In this document: in pieces, positions 25,283-36,985 of the stretch
Numbering within the stretch: position 1 is the first letter of the stretch
Layout of the letters: each line of letters starts with the position of its first letter
Assembly (NCBI RefSeq): GCF_001687105.1
Contig: NZ_CP014595.1
Coordinates: 1,821,001 to 1,885,000, forward strand
Source: Salipiger sp. CCB-MM3
GTDB lineage: Bacteria > Pseudomonadota > Alphaproteobacteria > Rhodobacterales > Rhodobacteraceae
Direction: 5' to 3'
Length of the DNA: 64,000 bases
Notes under the pieces: generated by a model
Database searches by the model: none
The model's input: the letters and a program-made list of their open reading frames with translations, nothing else
Told to the model about the DNA's origin: nothing
Made by a program: the position numbers and the translations under genes

Positions 25283-26112
25283 GACGTCTTCTCCGGTGCG
25301 TCCTCGGCAAAGACATGCTCGGCGCCGGGGAACTCCCGGGCGCGCACCTCTGCCGCATATTCCTCGATCGCCGCCTCGGCCTGATGGCCAAGCGCGGCGT
25401 AGCGTTTCACGAACTTGGGCTTGAAGGCGGTGAAGGCCCCCAGCATGTCGTCGACCACGAGGATTTGCCCGTCGCAGCCCGCCGAGGCGCCGATGCCGAT
25501 GGTCGGGATCGGCACATCCGCCGTCACCCGGTCGGCCAGCGCCGCCGGGACCTTTTCCAGCACGACGGCAAAGGCCCCGGCCTCGGCCACGGCGCGCGCA
25601 TCGTCGATCAGCGCCGCCGCCGCGGCGCCGCGGCCCTGCACCTTGTAGCCCCCCAGCGTGTTGATCGACTGCGGCGTCAACCCCACATGCGCCATCACCG
25701 GGATGCCGCGCTGCACGAGAAACCGGATGGTCTCGGCCATGCTCACGCCGCCTTCGAGCTTCACCGCCGCGGCGCCGGTCTCGGCCATGATCCGCGCGGC
25801 ATTGCGAAACGCCTGGCTTGGGCCTTCCTCGTAGCTGCCGAAGGGCATGTCGACGACCATCATCGCCTTGCTCAACCCGCGCTTCACCGCCTGCCCATGC
25901 AGGATCATCATCTCGAGAGTCACCCCCAGCGTCGAGGGCAGCCCGTGCAGCACCATGCCGACGGAATCGCCCACCAGCACAAAGTCGCAATGGGCGTCCA
26001 TGGCCTGCGCCATGGGGGTGGTATAGGCGGTGAGGCTGACCAGCGGCACACCGCCCTTGCGGGCACGGATATCGTCGGGCAGCGGGGCGCTCTTGCGCGC
26101 GGTTGCGCTCAT
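25279..26112 (-). CDS. panB: 3-methyl-2-oxobutanoate hydroxymethyltransferase
   Basis: Transfers a hydroxymethyl group from methylene-tetrahydrofolate to ketoisovalerate, the first committed step of pantothenate synthesis. 277 residues. Motifs: [15 protein letters not shown] near 25, [13 protein letters not shown] near 45 (metal Asp), [29 protein letters not shown], and [21 protein letters not shown] 26112 has GGAGA upstream. First gene of the panBC pair, divergent from the solute-binding protein gene. Confidence 0.97.
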   Translation of the reverse strand: MSATARKSAPLPDDIRARKGGVPLVSLTAYTTPMAQAMDAHCDFVLVGDSVGMVLHGLPSTLGVTLEMMILHGQAVKRGLSKAMMVVDMPFGSYEEGPSQAFRNAARIMAETGAAAVKLEGGVSMAETIRFLVQRGIPVMAHVGLTPQSINTLGGYKVQGRGAAAAALIDDARAVAEAGAFAVVLEKVPAALADRVTADVPIPTIGIGASAGCDGQILVVDDMLGAFTAFKPKFVKRYAALGHQAEAAIEEYAAEVRAREFPGAEHVFAEDAPEKTS

Positions 26113-26300
26113 GGCTGTCTCCTCTCCACGGCAGCTTGGCGAACGGGCTGGCGCCACTTAGCAGGCCGCGCGGCACCGATCCAGCCTCAATCCCGAACGG
26201 TCCCCCCGGCGCGGCGGTGCAGCGCCTTGCACTGACACGGCAATTGCGCTCAGTCTGGGGCGACGCCCGCCCTTCTGTTCCGCGAAAGGACCCCGCCTTG

Positions 26301-27773
26301 ATGACCCGTCTCAGCCTCACTCTTGCCGCGCTGTTGCTCGGCAGCACCGCTGCGCTCGCGCAGCAGGACGATCTGATCATCGCGCTGCAGCTGGAGCCGC
26401 CGCATCTCGATCCCACCTCGGCGGCCGCCGGGGCGATCGACTCGGTGCTCTATTCCAACGTCTTCGAGGGCCTGACGAAATTCGGCGAAGATGGCTCCAT
26501 CCAGCCGGGCCTAGCGGAAAGCTGGGACATCTCGGAGGACGGCACCGGCTACACCTTCCACCTGCACGATGGCGTCACCTTCCATGACGGCAGCACGATG
26601 GACGCCGAGGATGTGAAGTTCACCCTCGACCGGGCCCGCGCCGAAGACAGCCAAAACGCGCAGAAGGCGCTGTTCTCCGGCATTTCGGAGGTGACGGTGA
26701 CCGATCCGCTGACCGTCGAGGTTACGCTGTCCGAGCCGGATGGAGCGTTCCTGTTCAACATGGCCTGGGGCGACGCGGTGATCGTCGCGCCCGAAAGCGT
26801 CGGCGACATCAAGACCGCGCCTGTGGGCACCGGCCCCTTCGCCTTCGACACATGGGTGCAGGGCGACCGGATCGGGCTCAAGCGCTACGAGAGCTATTGG
26901 GGCGCGGCCCCGGCGCTGAGCCACGCCACCTTCCGCTTCATCTCGGACCCGAGCGCGGCCTTCGCGGCGATGATGGCGCAGGATATCGACGCTTTCGCCG
27001 GCTACCCGGCCCCCGAGAACCTCGCGCAGTTCGAGGCCGACCCGCGCTTTCAGGTGCTGGTGGGCTCGACCGAGGGCGAGACGATCCTCGCGATGAACAA
27101 TGGCGCCGAGCCCTTCGACGATCCGCTGGTGCGCGAGGCGGTGGCCCATGCCATCGACCGGCAGGCGATCATCGACGGCGCCATGTTCGGCCTCGGCACG
27201 CCGATCGGCACGCATTTCGCGCCGCATAATCCCGATTACGTCGATCTGCTGGGCCTGTCGGGGTACGATCCCGAAAAGGCCCGGACGCTGCTCGAGGACG
27301 CGGGCTATCCCGATGGGTTCACCACCACGCTGAAGCTGCCGCCGCCCTCCTACGCGCGCCGCGGCGGCGAGATCATCGCCGCGCAGCTGCGCGAGATCGG
27401 CATCCAGACCGAGATCACCAACCTCGAATGGGCGCAATGGCTCGAAGAGGTGTTCCGCGGCAAGGATTTCGGCCTGACCATCGTCAGCCACACCGAGCCG
27501 ATGGACATCAATATCTACGCCCGGCCCGATTATTACTTCCAATATGACAACCCGGCGTTTCAGGATCTGATGGCGCAGCTCACCGCCACCACCGATCCGG
27601 CGGCGCGCTCCGAACTGCTGAAGCAGGCGCAGAGCATGATCGCCGAGGATCACGTCAACGGCTTCCTGTTCCAGCTGGCCTTCCCGACCATCGCCGACGC
27701 GCATCTGCACGGGCTCTGGCAGAACCAGCCGACGCAGGCAACCGATCTCACCGGTGTCTACTGGGACGAGTGA
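26301..27773 (+). CDS. ABC transporter solute-binding protein, peptide/nickel type (SBP_bac_5)
   Basis: Periplasmic binding protein, 490 residues. Signal peptide of ~20 residues ([14 protein letters not shown] to ALAQ). Family 5 features: [10 protein letters not shown] near 28, [13 protein letters not shown] near 50, [34 protein letters not shown] near 170, and [13 protein letters not shown] near 280. It would bind oligopeptides, nickel or another oligomeric solute. No permease or ATPase genes are adjacent: it is the last gene before the right inverted repeat and a convergent gene. It therefore shares a distant transporter or has been separated from one. Confidence 0.92.
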   Translation: MTRLSLTLAALLLGSTAALAQQDDLIIALQLEPPHLDPTSAAAGAIDSVLYSNVFEGLTKFGEDGSIQPGLAESWDISEDGTGYTFHLHDGVTFHDGSTMDAEDVKFTLDRARAEDSQNAQKALFSGISEVTVTDPLTVEVTLSEPDGAFLFNMAWGDAVIVAPESVGDIKTAPVGTGPFAFDTWVQGDRIGLKRYESYWGAAPALSHATFRFISDPSAAFAAMMAQDIDAFAGYPAPENLAQFEADPRFQVLVGSTEGETILAMNNGAEPFDDPLVREAVAHAIDRQAIIDGAMFGLGTPIGTHFAPHNPDYVDLLGLSGYDPEKARTLLEDAGYPDGFTTTLKLPPPSYARRGGEIIAAQLREIGIQTEITNLEWAQWLEEVFRGKDFGLTIVSHTEPMDINIYARPDYYFQYDNPAFQDLMAQLTATTDPAARSELLKQAQSMIAEDHVNGFLFQLAFPTIADAHLHGLWQNQPTQATDLTGVYWDE

Positions 27774-27780
27774 CGCAACG

Positions 27781-27891
27781 CCGGGGGCGCTGCCCCCGGA
27801 CCCCCGGGATATTTCAGTCTAGGCGAAGGAGGAACGTCCTGCGCTTCGTCTAGATGAAAATATCCCCGCCGGAGGCAGGCCGGAGCGCGCC
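27781..27891. repeat. ~111-bp palindromic intergenic repeat, right copy of the inverted pair
   Basis: Reverse complement of 24321-24432 with only a few differences. It begins 8 bases after the solute-binding protein stop and ends 20 bases before the stop of the convergent deacylase gene, so it can terminate both. Each half carries the ATATTT...CTAGACGAAG arm. Confidence 0.85.
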
Positions 27892-27911
27892 GCGTGCAGA
27901 AGCCTGCGAGG

Positions 27912-29201
27912 TCAGGGCAGCAGCAACCGCTGCAGGCTGCGGCCCATGACGCGGGCGCTGTCGAGCATGTCGCTGACGCCGATCCACTCGTCGGGCTTAT
28001 GGGCCAGTTCCAGCACGCCGGGACCGTAGGCGATGCAGTTTTTCAGCTTGCCGATGCGGTCGATGTGCTTCTGGTCGTAGCTGCCGGGCGAGGCGACATA
28101 GGTGGGATCCTGCCCCAGCACCTCGCGGATCGCCTCGGCGACCGTGGTGACCACCGGGGCGGATTTGTCGGTCATCGAGGGGATGACCCGGTTGAGTTCC
28201 CGTATTTCGTAGTCAAACTGCGGACGGCGGGATTTCAGGTCGTCCAGCAGCGCGATCACCTCGTCCTGCACACCCTCGACCGTTTCCTCGATCAGAAACC
28301 GGCGGTCGATCACGATGCGGCAGCTGTCGGGCACGCAATGGGCCGGAAGCCCCTCGTGCTCTTCGGGCTGGCCGCCGTGGATCGAGTTGATGTTCATCGT
28401 CGAATTGCGCGCGCCCTCGGGGACCACGGGCATGTCGGTGGTGCGGGCGGCCATAGCCGGGAACAAGGTCTGCTCGAAGGCATCCAGAACGGCGCCCATG
28501 TGGCGAATGGCGCAATCGCCGAGGAAGGGCATTGAGCCATGGGCGATCTCGCCCTTGGTCTCGATCTCAGCCCACCAGCCGCCGCGATGGCCAAGGCAGA
28601 TGCGGTGTTTGTCGAGCGGCTCGGGGATGATCACATGTTGCACGCGGCTCGGGGCGAAACAGCCCTCCTTGGCCAGATGCGCGACGCCGCCGTAGCCGCC
28701 GGATTCCTCGTCCGCCGTGGCGCTGATTTCCACCGCCCCGGCAAAATCGCGATGGGCTTCGAGAAAGGCCTCCACCGCGATCACCGAGGCGGCGAGCCCG
28801 CCCTTCATGTCGCAGGTGCCGCGCCCGTAGATGCGATCGCCCTCGAGCGCGCCGCCAAAGGGATCGCGGGTCCAGCCGTTGCCCACCTCGACCACGTCGT
28901 GATGCGAGTTGAAATGCACGCACTCGCCGGGGCGCCTGCCCTCGCGGCGGGCGACGAGGTTCCAGCGCGGGTATTTTTCGCTGTCGCCGGGGGCCCCCTC
29001 TGCGCGGACCAGCGTGCAGTCAAAGCCGCGCGCGGCGAGGCGGCGCTGCAGATACTCGCAGATGTCGCGGTAATACTGTCCCGGCGGGTTCAGCGTGGGG
29101 ATGCGCACGAGATCTTGCGTCAGGGCGATCAGATCGTCGCGCTTCTCGGCAATACGGCCTTCGAGGCTAGTGGCGGAATGGGAGGTGGTGGCGTCGGTCA
29201 T
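27912..29201 (-). CDS. M20 family deacylase (ArgE/DapE-like)
   Basis: Zinc-dependent amide hydrolase removing an acyl group from an amino-acid derivative, 429 residues. Metal/catalytic landmarks: CVHFNSHHDVVEVG near 98, GRGTCDMKGG near 127, SATADEESGG near 165 (catalytic and bridging Glu), VIIPEP, and a late His in YDQKHIDRIG near 385. The dimerisation domain lies between ~205 and 330. It could act on acetylornithine, succinyl-diaminopimelate or another acyl amino acid; neighbours do not decide. It converges with the solute-binding protein gene. Confidence 0.9.
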   Translation of the reverse strand: MTDATTSHSATSLEGRIAEKRDDLIALTQDLVRIPTLNPPGQYYRDICEYLQRRLAARGFDCTLVRAEGAPGDSEKYPRWNLVARREGRRPGECVHFNSHHDVVEVGNGWTRDPFGGALEGDRIYGRGTCDMKGGLAASVIAVEAFLEAHRDFAGAVEISATADEESGGYGGVAHLAKEGCFAPSRVQHVIIPEPLDKHRICLGHRGGWWAEIETKGEIAHGSMPFLGDCAIRHMGAVLDAFEQTLFPAMAARTTDMPVVPEGARNSTMNINSIHGGQPEEHEGLPAHCVPDSCRIVIDRRFLIEETVEGVQDEVIALLDDLKSRRPQFDYEIRELNRVIPSMTDKSAPVVTTVAEAIREVLGQDPTYVASPGSYDQKHIDRIGKLKNCIAYGPGVLELAHKPDEWIGVSDMLDSARVMGRSLQRLLLP

Positions 29202-29250
29202 GCCAGCACTCTTCCCCCGTTTCGCGCGCTACGCAAGCGTGGCGCGCGGG

Positions 29251-29280
29251 CAGGCAGGGCTCGGACAGGCAGGGCTCGGG
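29251..29280. repeat. Short tandem repeat (2 x 15 bp)
   Basis: CAGGCAGGGCTCGG followed by A or G, twice in direct succession, with a degenerate third unit (CAAGGCTCCGGG). It lies in the 100-base gap between the deacylase start and the DUF2125 gene stop. No function is evident. Confidence 0.6.
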
Positions 29281-29302
29281 CAAGGCTCCGGGAAGAGGCG
29301 GC

Positions 29303-30250
29303 TCAGGGGAAGCGCAGCCGCGGGGCCTCGCCCAGCGGGATGGGTCCGAGGCGGGCGCGACCCTCGTCGAGGGTCAGCGGCAGGTCGAGCGTCTCGCGGT
29401 TGCCCGAGAGGCCGGCGATCAGCCCCAGCCCGTCCTCGAGCATCTGCGCCATATTCTCGGGCAGCTGGCCGCTCTGCTGTGCCATGGCGATCATCTCGCG
29501 CCAGTTCACCGCCTTCACGGTGACCTCACCATCCATCCGGCCCCGGTCGTCGACATCCACCTCGCCGGCCACCTTCAGCTGCAGGTCGTCCACCTTGTAT
29601 TCGGCGAGGCGCAGATCGACGCGGGTGGGCTGCGGGTGCGGACCGGACTGCTGGCCGACGCGCAGCGGCAGATCGGTGTCGAACCCCGCATCCAGCCGGA
29701 TGGCATCGGCCACGCGACCGCCCGAGCCCGCGATGGCATCGGCGCCGACGGCGATGCGGTAGCTGGTCTCGGCATCCTCGTCGCGGGTGAGCGCGGCGGT
29801 CAGACCGGCCAGTGCGGCGGTGGTAGCGCCGGTGAGGTTGAGCGTCTGGCTTTCGAAATTGGCGCGCACCACGGTGTCGCCCTCGTGGATGAAGCTGGCG
29901 CGCATCCCGTCCGAAGCGACCTGCGTCTCGCCCATTTCGGTGGTGACGGTCATCTGCGGCGGGAAGGCGAGGATCTCATGCCCGAAGTTGTAGACCAGCC
30001 GGTAGATATCGACGAAGGGCGCCTCCCAGCGCAGCCCGTCGGGGCTTGCCAGCACCAGCCCGCTCAGCCGCGCGTCCATGCGGTTGGGAAAGCCCTTGAT
30101 GGTCAGGTCGTCATAGGTGGCGGTCCAGCCCTCGGTGCGGCGCGCCTCCATCCAGCTGTCGATCGCCTTGCGCTCGAAATGGGCGGACACGAACCAGAAG
30201 CCCGACCACGCCAGCGCGGCCACGATCACCGCAATTGCAAGTTTCTTCAC
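29303..30250 (-). CDS. DUF2125 domain protein
   Basis: 315-residue envelope protein of unknown function. An N-terminal membrane anchor or uncleaved signal (LAIAVIVAALAWSGFWFV) is followed by the DUF2125-type body with the typical start FERKAIDSWMEARRTEGW and the phrase IKGFPNRMDARLSGL. The C-terminus is a beta-rich region ending in IPLGEAPRLRFP. GTG 30250 is the chosen start, with GGGGG upstream; the longer frame covers the divergent ChaC promoter. The family is typical of alphaproteobacteria. Confidence 0.85.
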   Translation of the reverse strand: MKKLAIAVIVAALAWSGFWFVSAHFERKAIDSWMEARRTEGWTATYDDLTIKGFPNRMDARLSGLVLASPDGLRWEAPFVDIYRLVYNFGHEILAFPPQMTVTTEMGETQVASDGMRASFIHEGDTVVRANFESQTLNLTGATTAALAGLTAALTRDEDAETSYRIAVGADAIAGSGGRVADAIRLDAGFDTDLPLRVGQQSGPHPQPTRVDLRLAEYKVDDLQLKVAGEVDVDDRGRMDGEVTVKAVNWREMIAMAQQSGQLPENMAQMLEDGLGLIAGLSGNRETLDLPLTLDEGRARLGPIPLGEAPRLRFP

Positions 30251-30315
30251 CGCAACGCCCCCCTTTTCCGAAGCAACCGTTTGGTGTTTACAGCTGGCAT
30301 GCGGAAAGGACCAGA

Positions 30316-30861
30316 ATGATGGCGCTTTGGGTCTTCGGATATGGCTCACTTCTTTGGAACCCCGGCTTTCCCGTGGCGGAGAGCGCGCATGCCACGCTGC
30401 CCGGCTACCGCCGCTCGTTCTGCATGCGCTCGATCCACCACCGCGGCACCCCAGAGGCGCCGGGGCTGGTGCTGGCGCTGGATGCGGAAGACGAGGCCTC
30501 TTGCGAGGGGCTGGCGCTGCGCGCCCAGCCGGGCACCGAGGGGCCGACGCTGGCCTATCTGCGTGATCGTGAACTGGTCTCGGCGGCCTATTACGAGGCG
30601 ACATTGCCTCTGGTGCTGCAGGACGGGCGCGAGGTGGAGGCGGTGACCTATATCATCGATCCCGACCACATTCAGTACTGCGGCGGGCTGGACCTTGAAG
30701 AGCAGGCGCGGATCATCGCCCAGGCCATCGGCGGACGCGGGCCGAACACCGAATATCTCTACAACACCACGGCGCATCTGGAACATCTGGGCATTCCTGA
30801 TGCCGAGTTGCACTGGTTGACGGAACGTGTTCGTGCGCTTGTGGATAACGGCTTGGCTTGA
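30316..30861 (+). CDS. Gamma-glutamylcyclotransferase, ChaC type
   Basis: Cleaves glutathione to 5-oxoproline and Cys-Gly, 181 residues. The N-terminal substrate loop LWVFGYGSLLWNPGF lies at ~4-18, and the catalytic Glu is in the YLRDREL region near residue 79. PDHIQYCGGLDLEEQARII and GRGPNTEYLYNTTAHLEHLGI near the end match the ChaC family. AAAGGA precedes two adjacent ATGs (30316, 30319). It is divergent from the DUF2125 gene and 56 bases upstream of the stator-like pair. Confidence 0.92.
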   Translation: MMALWVFGYGSLLWNPGFPVAESAHATLPGYRRSFCMRSIHHRGTPEAPGLVLALDAEDEASCEGLALRAQPGTEGPTLAYLRDRELVSAAYYEATLPLVLQDGREVEAVTYIIDPDHIQYCGGLDLEEQARIIAQAIGGRGPNTEYLYNTTAHLEHLGIPDAELHWLTERVRALVDNGLA

Positions 30862-30917
30862 TTGGGGCGAACCCTTAGGCTGAAAAGCGGAATTTTCGCT
30901 TTGATCAGGTGCCCGTA

Positions 30918-32132
30918 ATGGACCGACGCGACCTCGAGGCAGAGGCCCATTTCAGCCAACCCGTCCGCCAGATCCTGCTGATGCTGGCGGTGCTCGGCCT
31001 CTGCGGGGCGGGCGCCTTTCTGGTGCTGCCGCGCGTGTTGCCGGTGTTCCAGTCGAACCCCTATCTCAACGGCTTCATCCTGTTCGTGTTCGTGCTCGGG
31101 GTTCTGGCCTGTTTCCTGCAGGTGGCGCAGCTGATCACTTCGGTGCGCTGGATCGAAGGGTTTGCCTCGGGCCGCGACGCGGGTGCCCGTCCGCCGCGTC
31201 TACTGGCGCCGCTGGCGGCGCTGCTGCGACGGCATGACAAGCGGCTGCAGATCACCACCACCTCGACGCGCTCGATCCTCGACTCCGTGGCCACGCGGAT
31301 CGACGAGGCGCGCGAGATCACCCGCTACATCGTCTCGCTGCTGATCTTCCTTGGCCTGCTGGGCACTTTCTACGGGCTGGCCACCACGGTGCCCGCGCTG
31401 GTCGACACGATCCGCAGCCTTGTGCCCGAAGAGGGCGAGAGCGGGGTGCAGACCTTCTCGCGCCTGATGAGCGGGCTTGAGGGGCAGTTGGGCGGCATGG
31501 GCGTGGCCTTTGCCTCCTCGCTGCTGGGTCTTGCCGGCTCGCTGATCGTCGGGCTGCTGGAGCTTTTCGCCGGGCACGGGCAGAACCGCTTTTACCGCGA
31601 GCTTGAAGAATGGCTCAGCTCGATCACCAAGCTCAGCTTCTCCTCTGGCGAAGGCGAGGGCGGCGGTGACGAGGCGCTGATCGGCATGGTGCTCGACCAG
31701 ATGAACGATCAGATGGGCCGGATGACCGCCCTCTATGCCGAGAGTGAGCAGGGCCGGATGGAGATCGAGGGGCGGCTCGGGCAACTGGCCGATTCCATCG
31801 AGCGGATGACCGAGCGGCTGGAAGCCACGGCGCCTTCCTCGAATTCTCTGGCCCGCATCGCCGAAGGGCAGGAAAAGCTGATCGAAGTGCTGGAAAGCCG
31901 CGAGAGCGCCGAGGGGCTGGATGCCGAAAGCCGGATGCGCCTGCGCTCGATCGACGTGCAGATGCTGCGGCTTCTCGAAGAGGTGGCGGCGGGCCGTCAG
32001 GAAAGCATGGCCGAACTGCGCACCGATCTGGCGACGCTGACCCGCGCCATCGGGCAGATCGCCCGCCCGCAAGCGCCGCAGGTGCGCGCCGTGCGTCCCG
32101 GCCCGGCCCGTTCCGGCGGGACCGAGGGCTGA
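30918..32132 (+). CDS. MotA/ExbB/TolQ-like inner-membrane protein with cytoplasmic coiled-coil tail
   Basis: 404-residue membrane protein that I read as the channel/stator subunit of an ion-driven motor-like complex. Four hydrophobic helices: ~18-38, ~50-72, ~136-158 and ~193-217. The third carries FLGLLGTFYGLATTVPAL, the GLLGTxxG core of MotA/ExbB/TolQ proteins. The loop at 73-135 is basic; the C-terminal ~185 residues are polar and helical (MNDQMGRMTALYAESEQG, LGQLADSIERMTERLE). Start ATG 30918 (AGGTG upstream) is preferred over GTG 30909. The MotB/OmpA-like partner starts 3 bases after the stop. Not flagellar: no flagellar genes nearby. Confidence 0.82.
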   Translation: MDRRDLEAEAHFSQPVRQILLMLAVLGLCGAGAFLVLPRVLPVFQSNPYLNGFILFVFVLGVLACFLQVAQLITSVRWIEGFASGRDAGARPPRLLAPLAALLRRHDKRLQITTTSTRSILDSVATRIDEAREITRYIVSLLIFLGLLGTFYGLATTVPALVDTIRSLVPEEGESGVQTFSRLMSGLEGQLGGMGVAFASSLLGLAGSLIVGLLELFAGHGQNRFYRELEEWLSSITKLSFSSGEGEGGGDEALIGMVLDQMNDQMGRMTALYAESEQGRMEIEGRLGQLADSIERMTERLEATAPSSNSLARIAEGQEKLIEVLESRESAEGLDAESRMRLRSIDVQMLRLLEEVAAGRQESMAELRTDLATLTRAIGQIARPQAPQVRAVRPGPARSGGTEG

Positions 32133-32135
32133 TCC

Positions 32136-34037
32136 ATGGCTCTGTCGCGCCGCACCGGGGCCCGTCTACAGGCCAACATCTGGCCCGGTTTCGTCGATGC
32201 GATGACCGGGCTTCTGCTGGTGCTGATGTTCGTGCTCACCATCTTCATGGTGATCCAGTTCGTGCTGCGCGAGACCATCACCGGGCAGGAGAGCGAGCTT
32301 GACAGTCTGACCGGCGAGATCGCCTCGCTGTCGCAGGCGCTGGGGCTGCAGGAACGGCGCAACACCGCGCTGACCAACCAGCTTGGCGAGCTGGAATCCA
32401 CCCTCACCGACACCGAGGCGCAGCTGGCAGAGCAGCGCTCGATCATCGCCTCGCTCACCGCGCAGCGCGACGCGCAGCAGGGGCGGATCGCCTCTTTCGA
32501 AGAGCAGGTCGCCTCGCTGATCGCCGAGCGTGACGACGCGCGCGGCACCGTGGCGGATCTCTCGCAAGAGCGCGACAGCCTCAGTTCCGAGCGCGATGCG
32601 CTGGAGACCGCGCTGGCCTCGGCCCGCTCCGAGATGGACGCGCAGCAGGAGGCGGCACGGCTTGCCGCCGCCAAGCGCGAGGCGCTTGAGGCGCTGGTGG
32701 CCGATCTGCGCGCACAGAACGCCGACAAAGAGCAGCAGCTGGGCGGGCTGACCGCGCAGGTGAGCGAGCTGCAGGACGATCTTTCCGAAGAGGAACAGCA
32801 GCGTCTGGCCGAGGCCGAAGCCGCCGCCGCGCTGCGCAAGCGGCTTGAAGGCGCGCAGGCCGAACTGACCTCGATGACGCTGGCGCTGGAGCAAGAGCGC
32901 AAGCAGGCCGAGGACACGCTGACGCTTCTGGCCGCCGCGCGGCAGGGCCGCGAGGAACTGACCGCCCGGCTCGCGGCGGCGCTGGCGGCGGATGATTCCG
33001 ACGCGCTGGAGGCGCGCGTCGCCTCGCTCGAAACGCAGCTGGCGCAGGCGCAGGACGCGGGCGATAGCGCCGCGGGCGAGATGGCCGCGCTGCGCAGCGA
33101 TCTGGCCGCGGCACGCCGCGCGCGCGACGCTGCCGAGGTGAAGCTGGCCGAGGCGCTGGCGGCGCAGAGCGATGTCGAGCTCGATGCCAAACAAGTGCAG
33201 GAGCGGCTTGCCGCGGCGCTGGCCGCAAAGGCCGCCGCAGAGGCCAAGCTCTCGGAGGGGCTGAGCGAGGACGAACGCCAGCAGGCGCTGCTGGCGCAGG
33301 CGCGCTCGGAGCTTCAGGACAGCGAGGCGCGGGCGAGCGCCGCGCAGAAACAGTCGGAGCTGCTGAACCAACAGGTCGCCGCGCTGCGCACGCAACTGTC
33401 GCAACTGCAGGGGCTGCTCGACGAAAGCCGCGAGAAGGATGCCGAGGCGCAGGTGCAGATCCAGAACCTCGGGACCGACCTCAACGCCGCGCTGGCGCGG
33501 GTTGCCGCCGAAGAGCGCAAGCGCCGACAGCTTGAAGAGGCCGAGCGGAAGCGGCTCGAGGCGCAGGCGCAGGATCTGGAGCGCTACCGCTCGGAATTCT
33601 TCGGGCGTCTGCGCGAGGTCGTGGGCGATCAGGAGGGCATCCGCATCGAGGGTGACCGTTTCGTCTTCTCGTCAGAGGTGCTGTTCCCGCCGGGCGGCGC
33701 GCAGCTTTCGGTTGCGGGCGAGCAGGAGATTGCCAAGGTCGCCGGGCTGATCCGCACCATCGCGCAGGAGATTCCGCCGGGGTTGAACTGGATCCTGCGG
33801 GTCGATGGGCACACGGATGACACGCCTCTGCGCCCCGGCGCGCCCTTTGCCGACAACTGGGAGCTGAGCCAAGCGCGGGCGCTGTCGGTGGTGCGCTACA
33901 TGGTCGAGAACGAGGGCATTCCGCCGCAGCGGCTCTCGGCCAATGGCTTCGGGCAGTTCCAGCCGATCAACCCGGCGGACACCCCCGAGGCGCGCGCCCA
34001 GAACCGCCGGATCGAGTTGAAGCTGACCGAGAAGTAA
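32136..34037 (+). CDS. MotB/OmpA-like protein with very long periplasmic coiled coil
   Basis: 633 residues. A short cytoplasmic N-terminus is followed by one membrane helix (~20-44) carrying Asp21 in PGFVDAMTGLLL, at the place of the proton-binding Asp of MotB/ExbD/TolR. Residues ~50-475 are an uninterrupted Ala/Glu/Gln/Arg-rich coiled coil. Residues ~490-633 form an OmpA/MotB peptidoglycan-binding domain with VDGHTDDTPL near 556, NWELSQARAL near 574 and QNRRIELKL at the end. It probably anchors to peptidoglycan far from the membrane. Coupled to the channel subunit upstream; together they make a stator-like pair of unknown purpose. Confidence 0.85.
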   Translation: MALSRRTGARLQANIWPGFVDAMTGLLLVLMFVLTIFMVIQFVLRETITGQESELDSLTGEIASLSQALGLQERRNTALTNQLGELESTLTDTEAQLAEQRSIIASLTAQRDAQQGRIASFEEQVASLIAERDDARGTVADLSQERDSLSSERDALETALASARSEMDAQQEAARLAAAKREALEALVADLRAQNADKEQQLGGLTAQVSELQDDLSEEEQQRLAEAEAAAALRKRLEGAQAELTSMTLALEQERKQAEDTLTLLAAARQGREELTARLAAALAADDSDALEARVASLETQLAQAQDAGDSAAGEMAALRSDLAAARRARDAAEVKLAEALAAQSDVELDAKQVQERLAAALAAKAAAEAKLSEGLSEDERQQALLAQARSELQDSEARASAAQKQSELLNQQVAALRTQLSQLQGLLDESREKDAEAQVQIQNLGTDLNAALARVAAEERKRRQLEEAERKRLEAQAQDLERYRSEFFGRLREVVGDQEGIRIEGDRFVFSSEVLFPPGGAQLSVAGEQEIAKVAGLIRTIAQEIPPGLNWILRVDGHTDDTPLRPGAPFADNWELSQARALSVVRYMVENEGIPPQRLSANGFGQFQPINPADTPEARAQNRRIELKLTEK

Positions 34038-34059
34038 GCGGCTGTCGCGGGATCGCGGC

Positions 34060-34485
34060 TCAGTCCTTGGTGAACTCCATGCGGTAGATGACCTCTTCGC
34101 CGGTGGCGGGGTCCGTACCGGGAGCGCCGCTGATCACCAGACGCTCGCCGGCGAGCGTGAAGGGCCGCTCGAGTGCCCCCTGCCATTTGGGGTTCCACGA
34201 GCCGTCGACCTCATGGATCACCCTATCGCCTTCGAGGCGGTAGCTGGCGACATAGGCCAGCATGTCGTCAAAGAGCGCGGCCTTCTCTTCCACCGTCCAC
34301 GGCCTGTCGCCGGGCGGCAATCGGTTGCCGCGAAAGACTGTTGCCATCATCCGCCCGCAGCTGTGATAGGCGATATAGCCGATGGGGGCAGGGCCGAGCG
34401 CATCTGTGGTCTCGCCCGTCGCCACCGCCGTGCGCGTCCAAGCCTTCATGCGCCACGACCCGATCAGGTCCTCTGTCTTCGCCAT
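34060..34485 (-). CDS. Lipocalin-like domain protein
   Basis: 141-residue soluble protein. The lipocalin-type GxW start LIGSWRMKAWTRT lies at ~7-19, and later strands (IGYIAYHSCGRMMATVFRG, YRLEGDRVIHEVDGSWNP) form a predicted small beta-barrel. ATG 34485 (MAKTEDL) follows GAGGAGGGG, so the longer frame to 34602 is rejected. It may bind a small hydrophobic molecule; the ligand is unknown. It converges with the stator-like pair and is downstream of nothing obvious. Confidence 0.75.
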   Translation of the reverse strand: MAKTEDLIGSWRMKAWTRTAVATGETTDALGPAPIGYIAYHSCGRMMATVFRGNRLPPGDRPWTVEEKAALFDDMLAYVASYRLEGDRVIHEVDGSWNPKWQGALERPFTLAGERLVISGAPGTDPATGEEVIYRMEFTKD

Positions 34486-34602
34486 GGCTTTCCCCTCCTC
34501 GGTCCGCACACCTGCGGATGATGCACGCGGCGGGGGCATCGTGCCAAGCCCGTCGTGCGATGGGCGGCACAGGATCTGCGGGCAGGGGGGGGTGCCGGGC
34601 AC

Positions 34603-34634
34603 AAAAAATCCCCGCCGGGCGGACCGGCGGGGAT
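34603..34634 (-). terminator. Intrinsic terminator after clpA
   Basis: ATCCCCGCCGG (34608-34618) pairs with CCGGCGGGGAT (34624-34634) around a 5-base loop. On the minus strand it ends in GGGGATTTTTTGTG, with a six-T run. It lies 23 bases after the clpA stop. Confidence 0.9.
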
Positions 34635-34657
34635 GGTGTTTGCGATGCCGTCTGGCG

Positions 34658-36985
<2,328 letters not shown>

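Noticed and set aside
30918..34037. Zorya phage-defence system
   Set aside because: Only a ZorA/ZorB-like stator pair is present. There is no ZorC, ZorD or ZorE and no other defence gene nearby, and the domain proportions differ.
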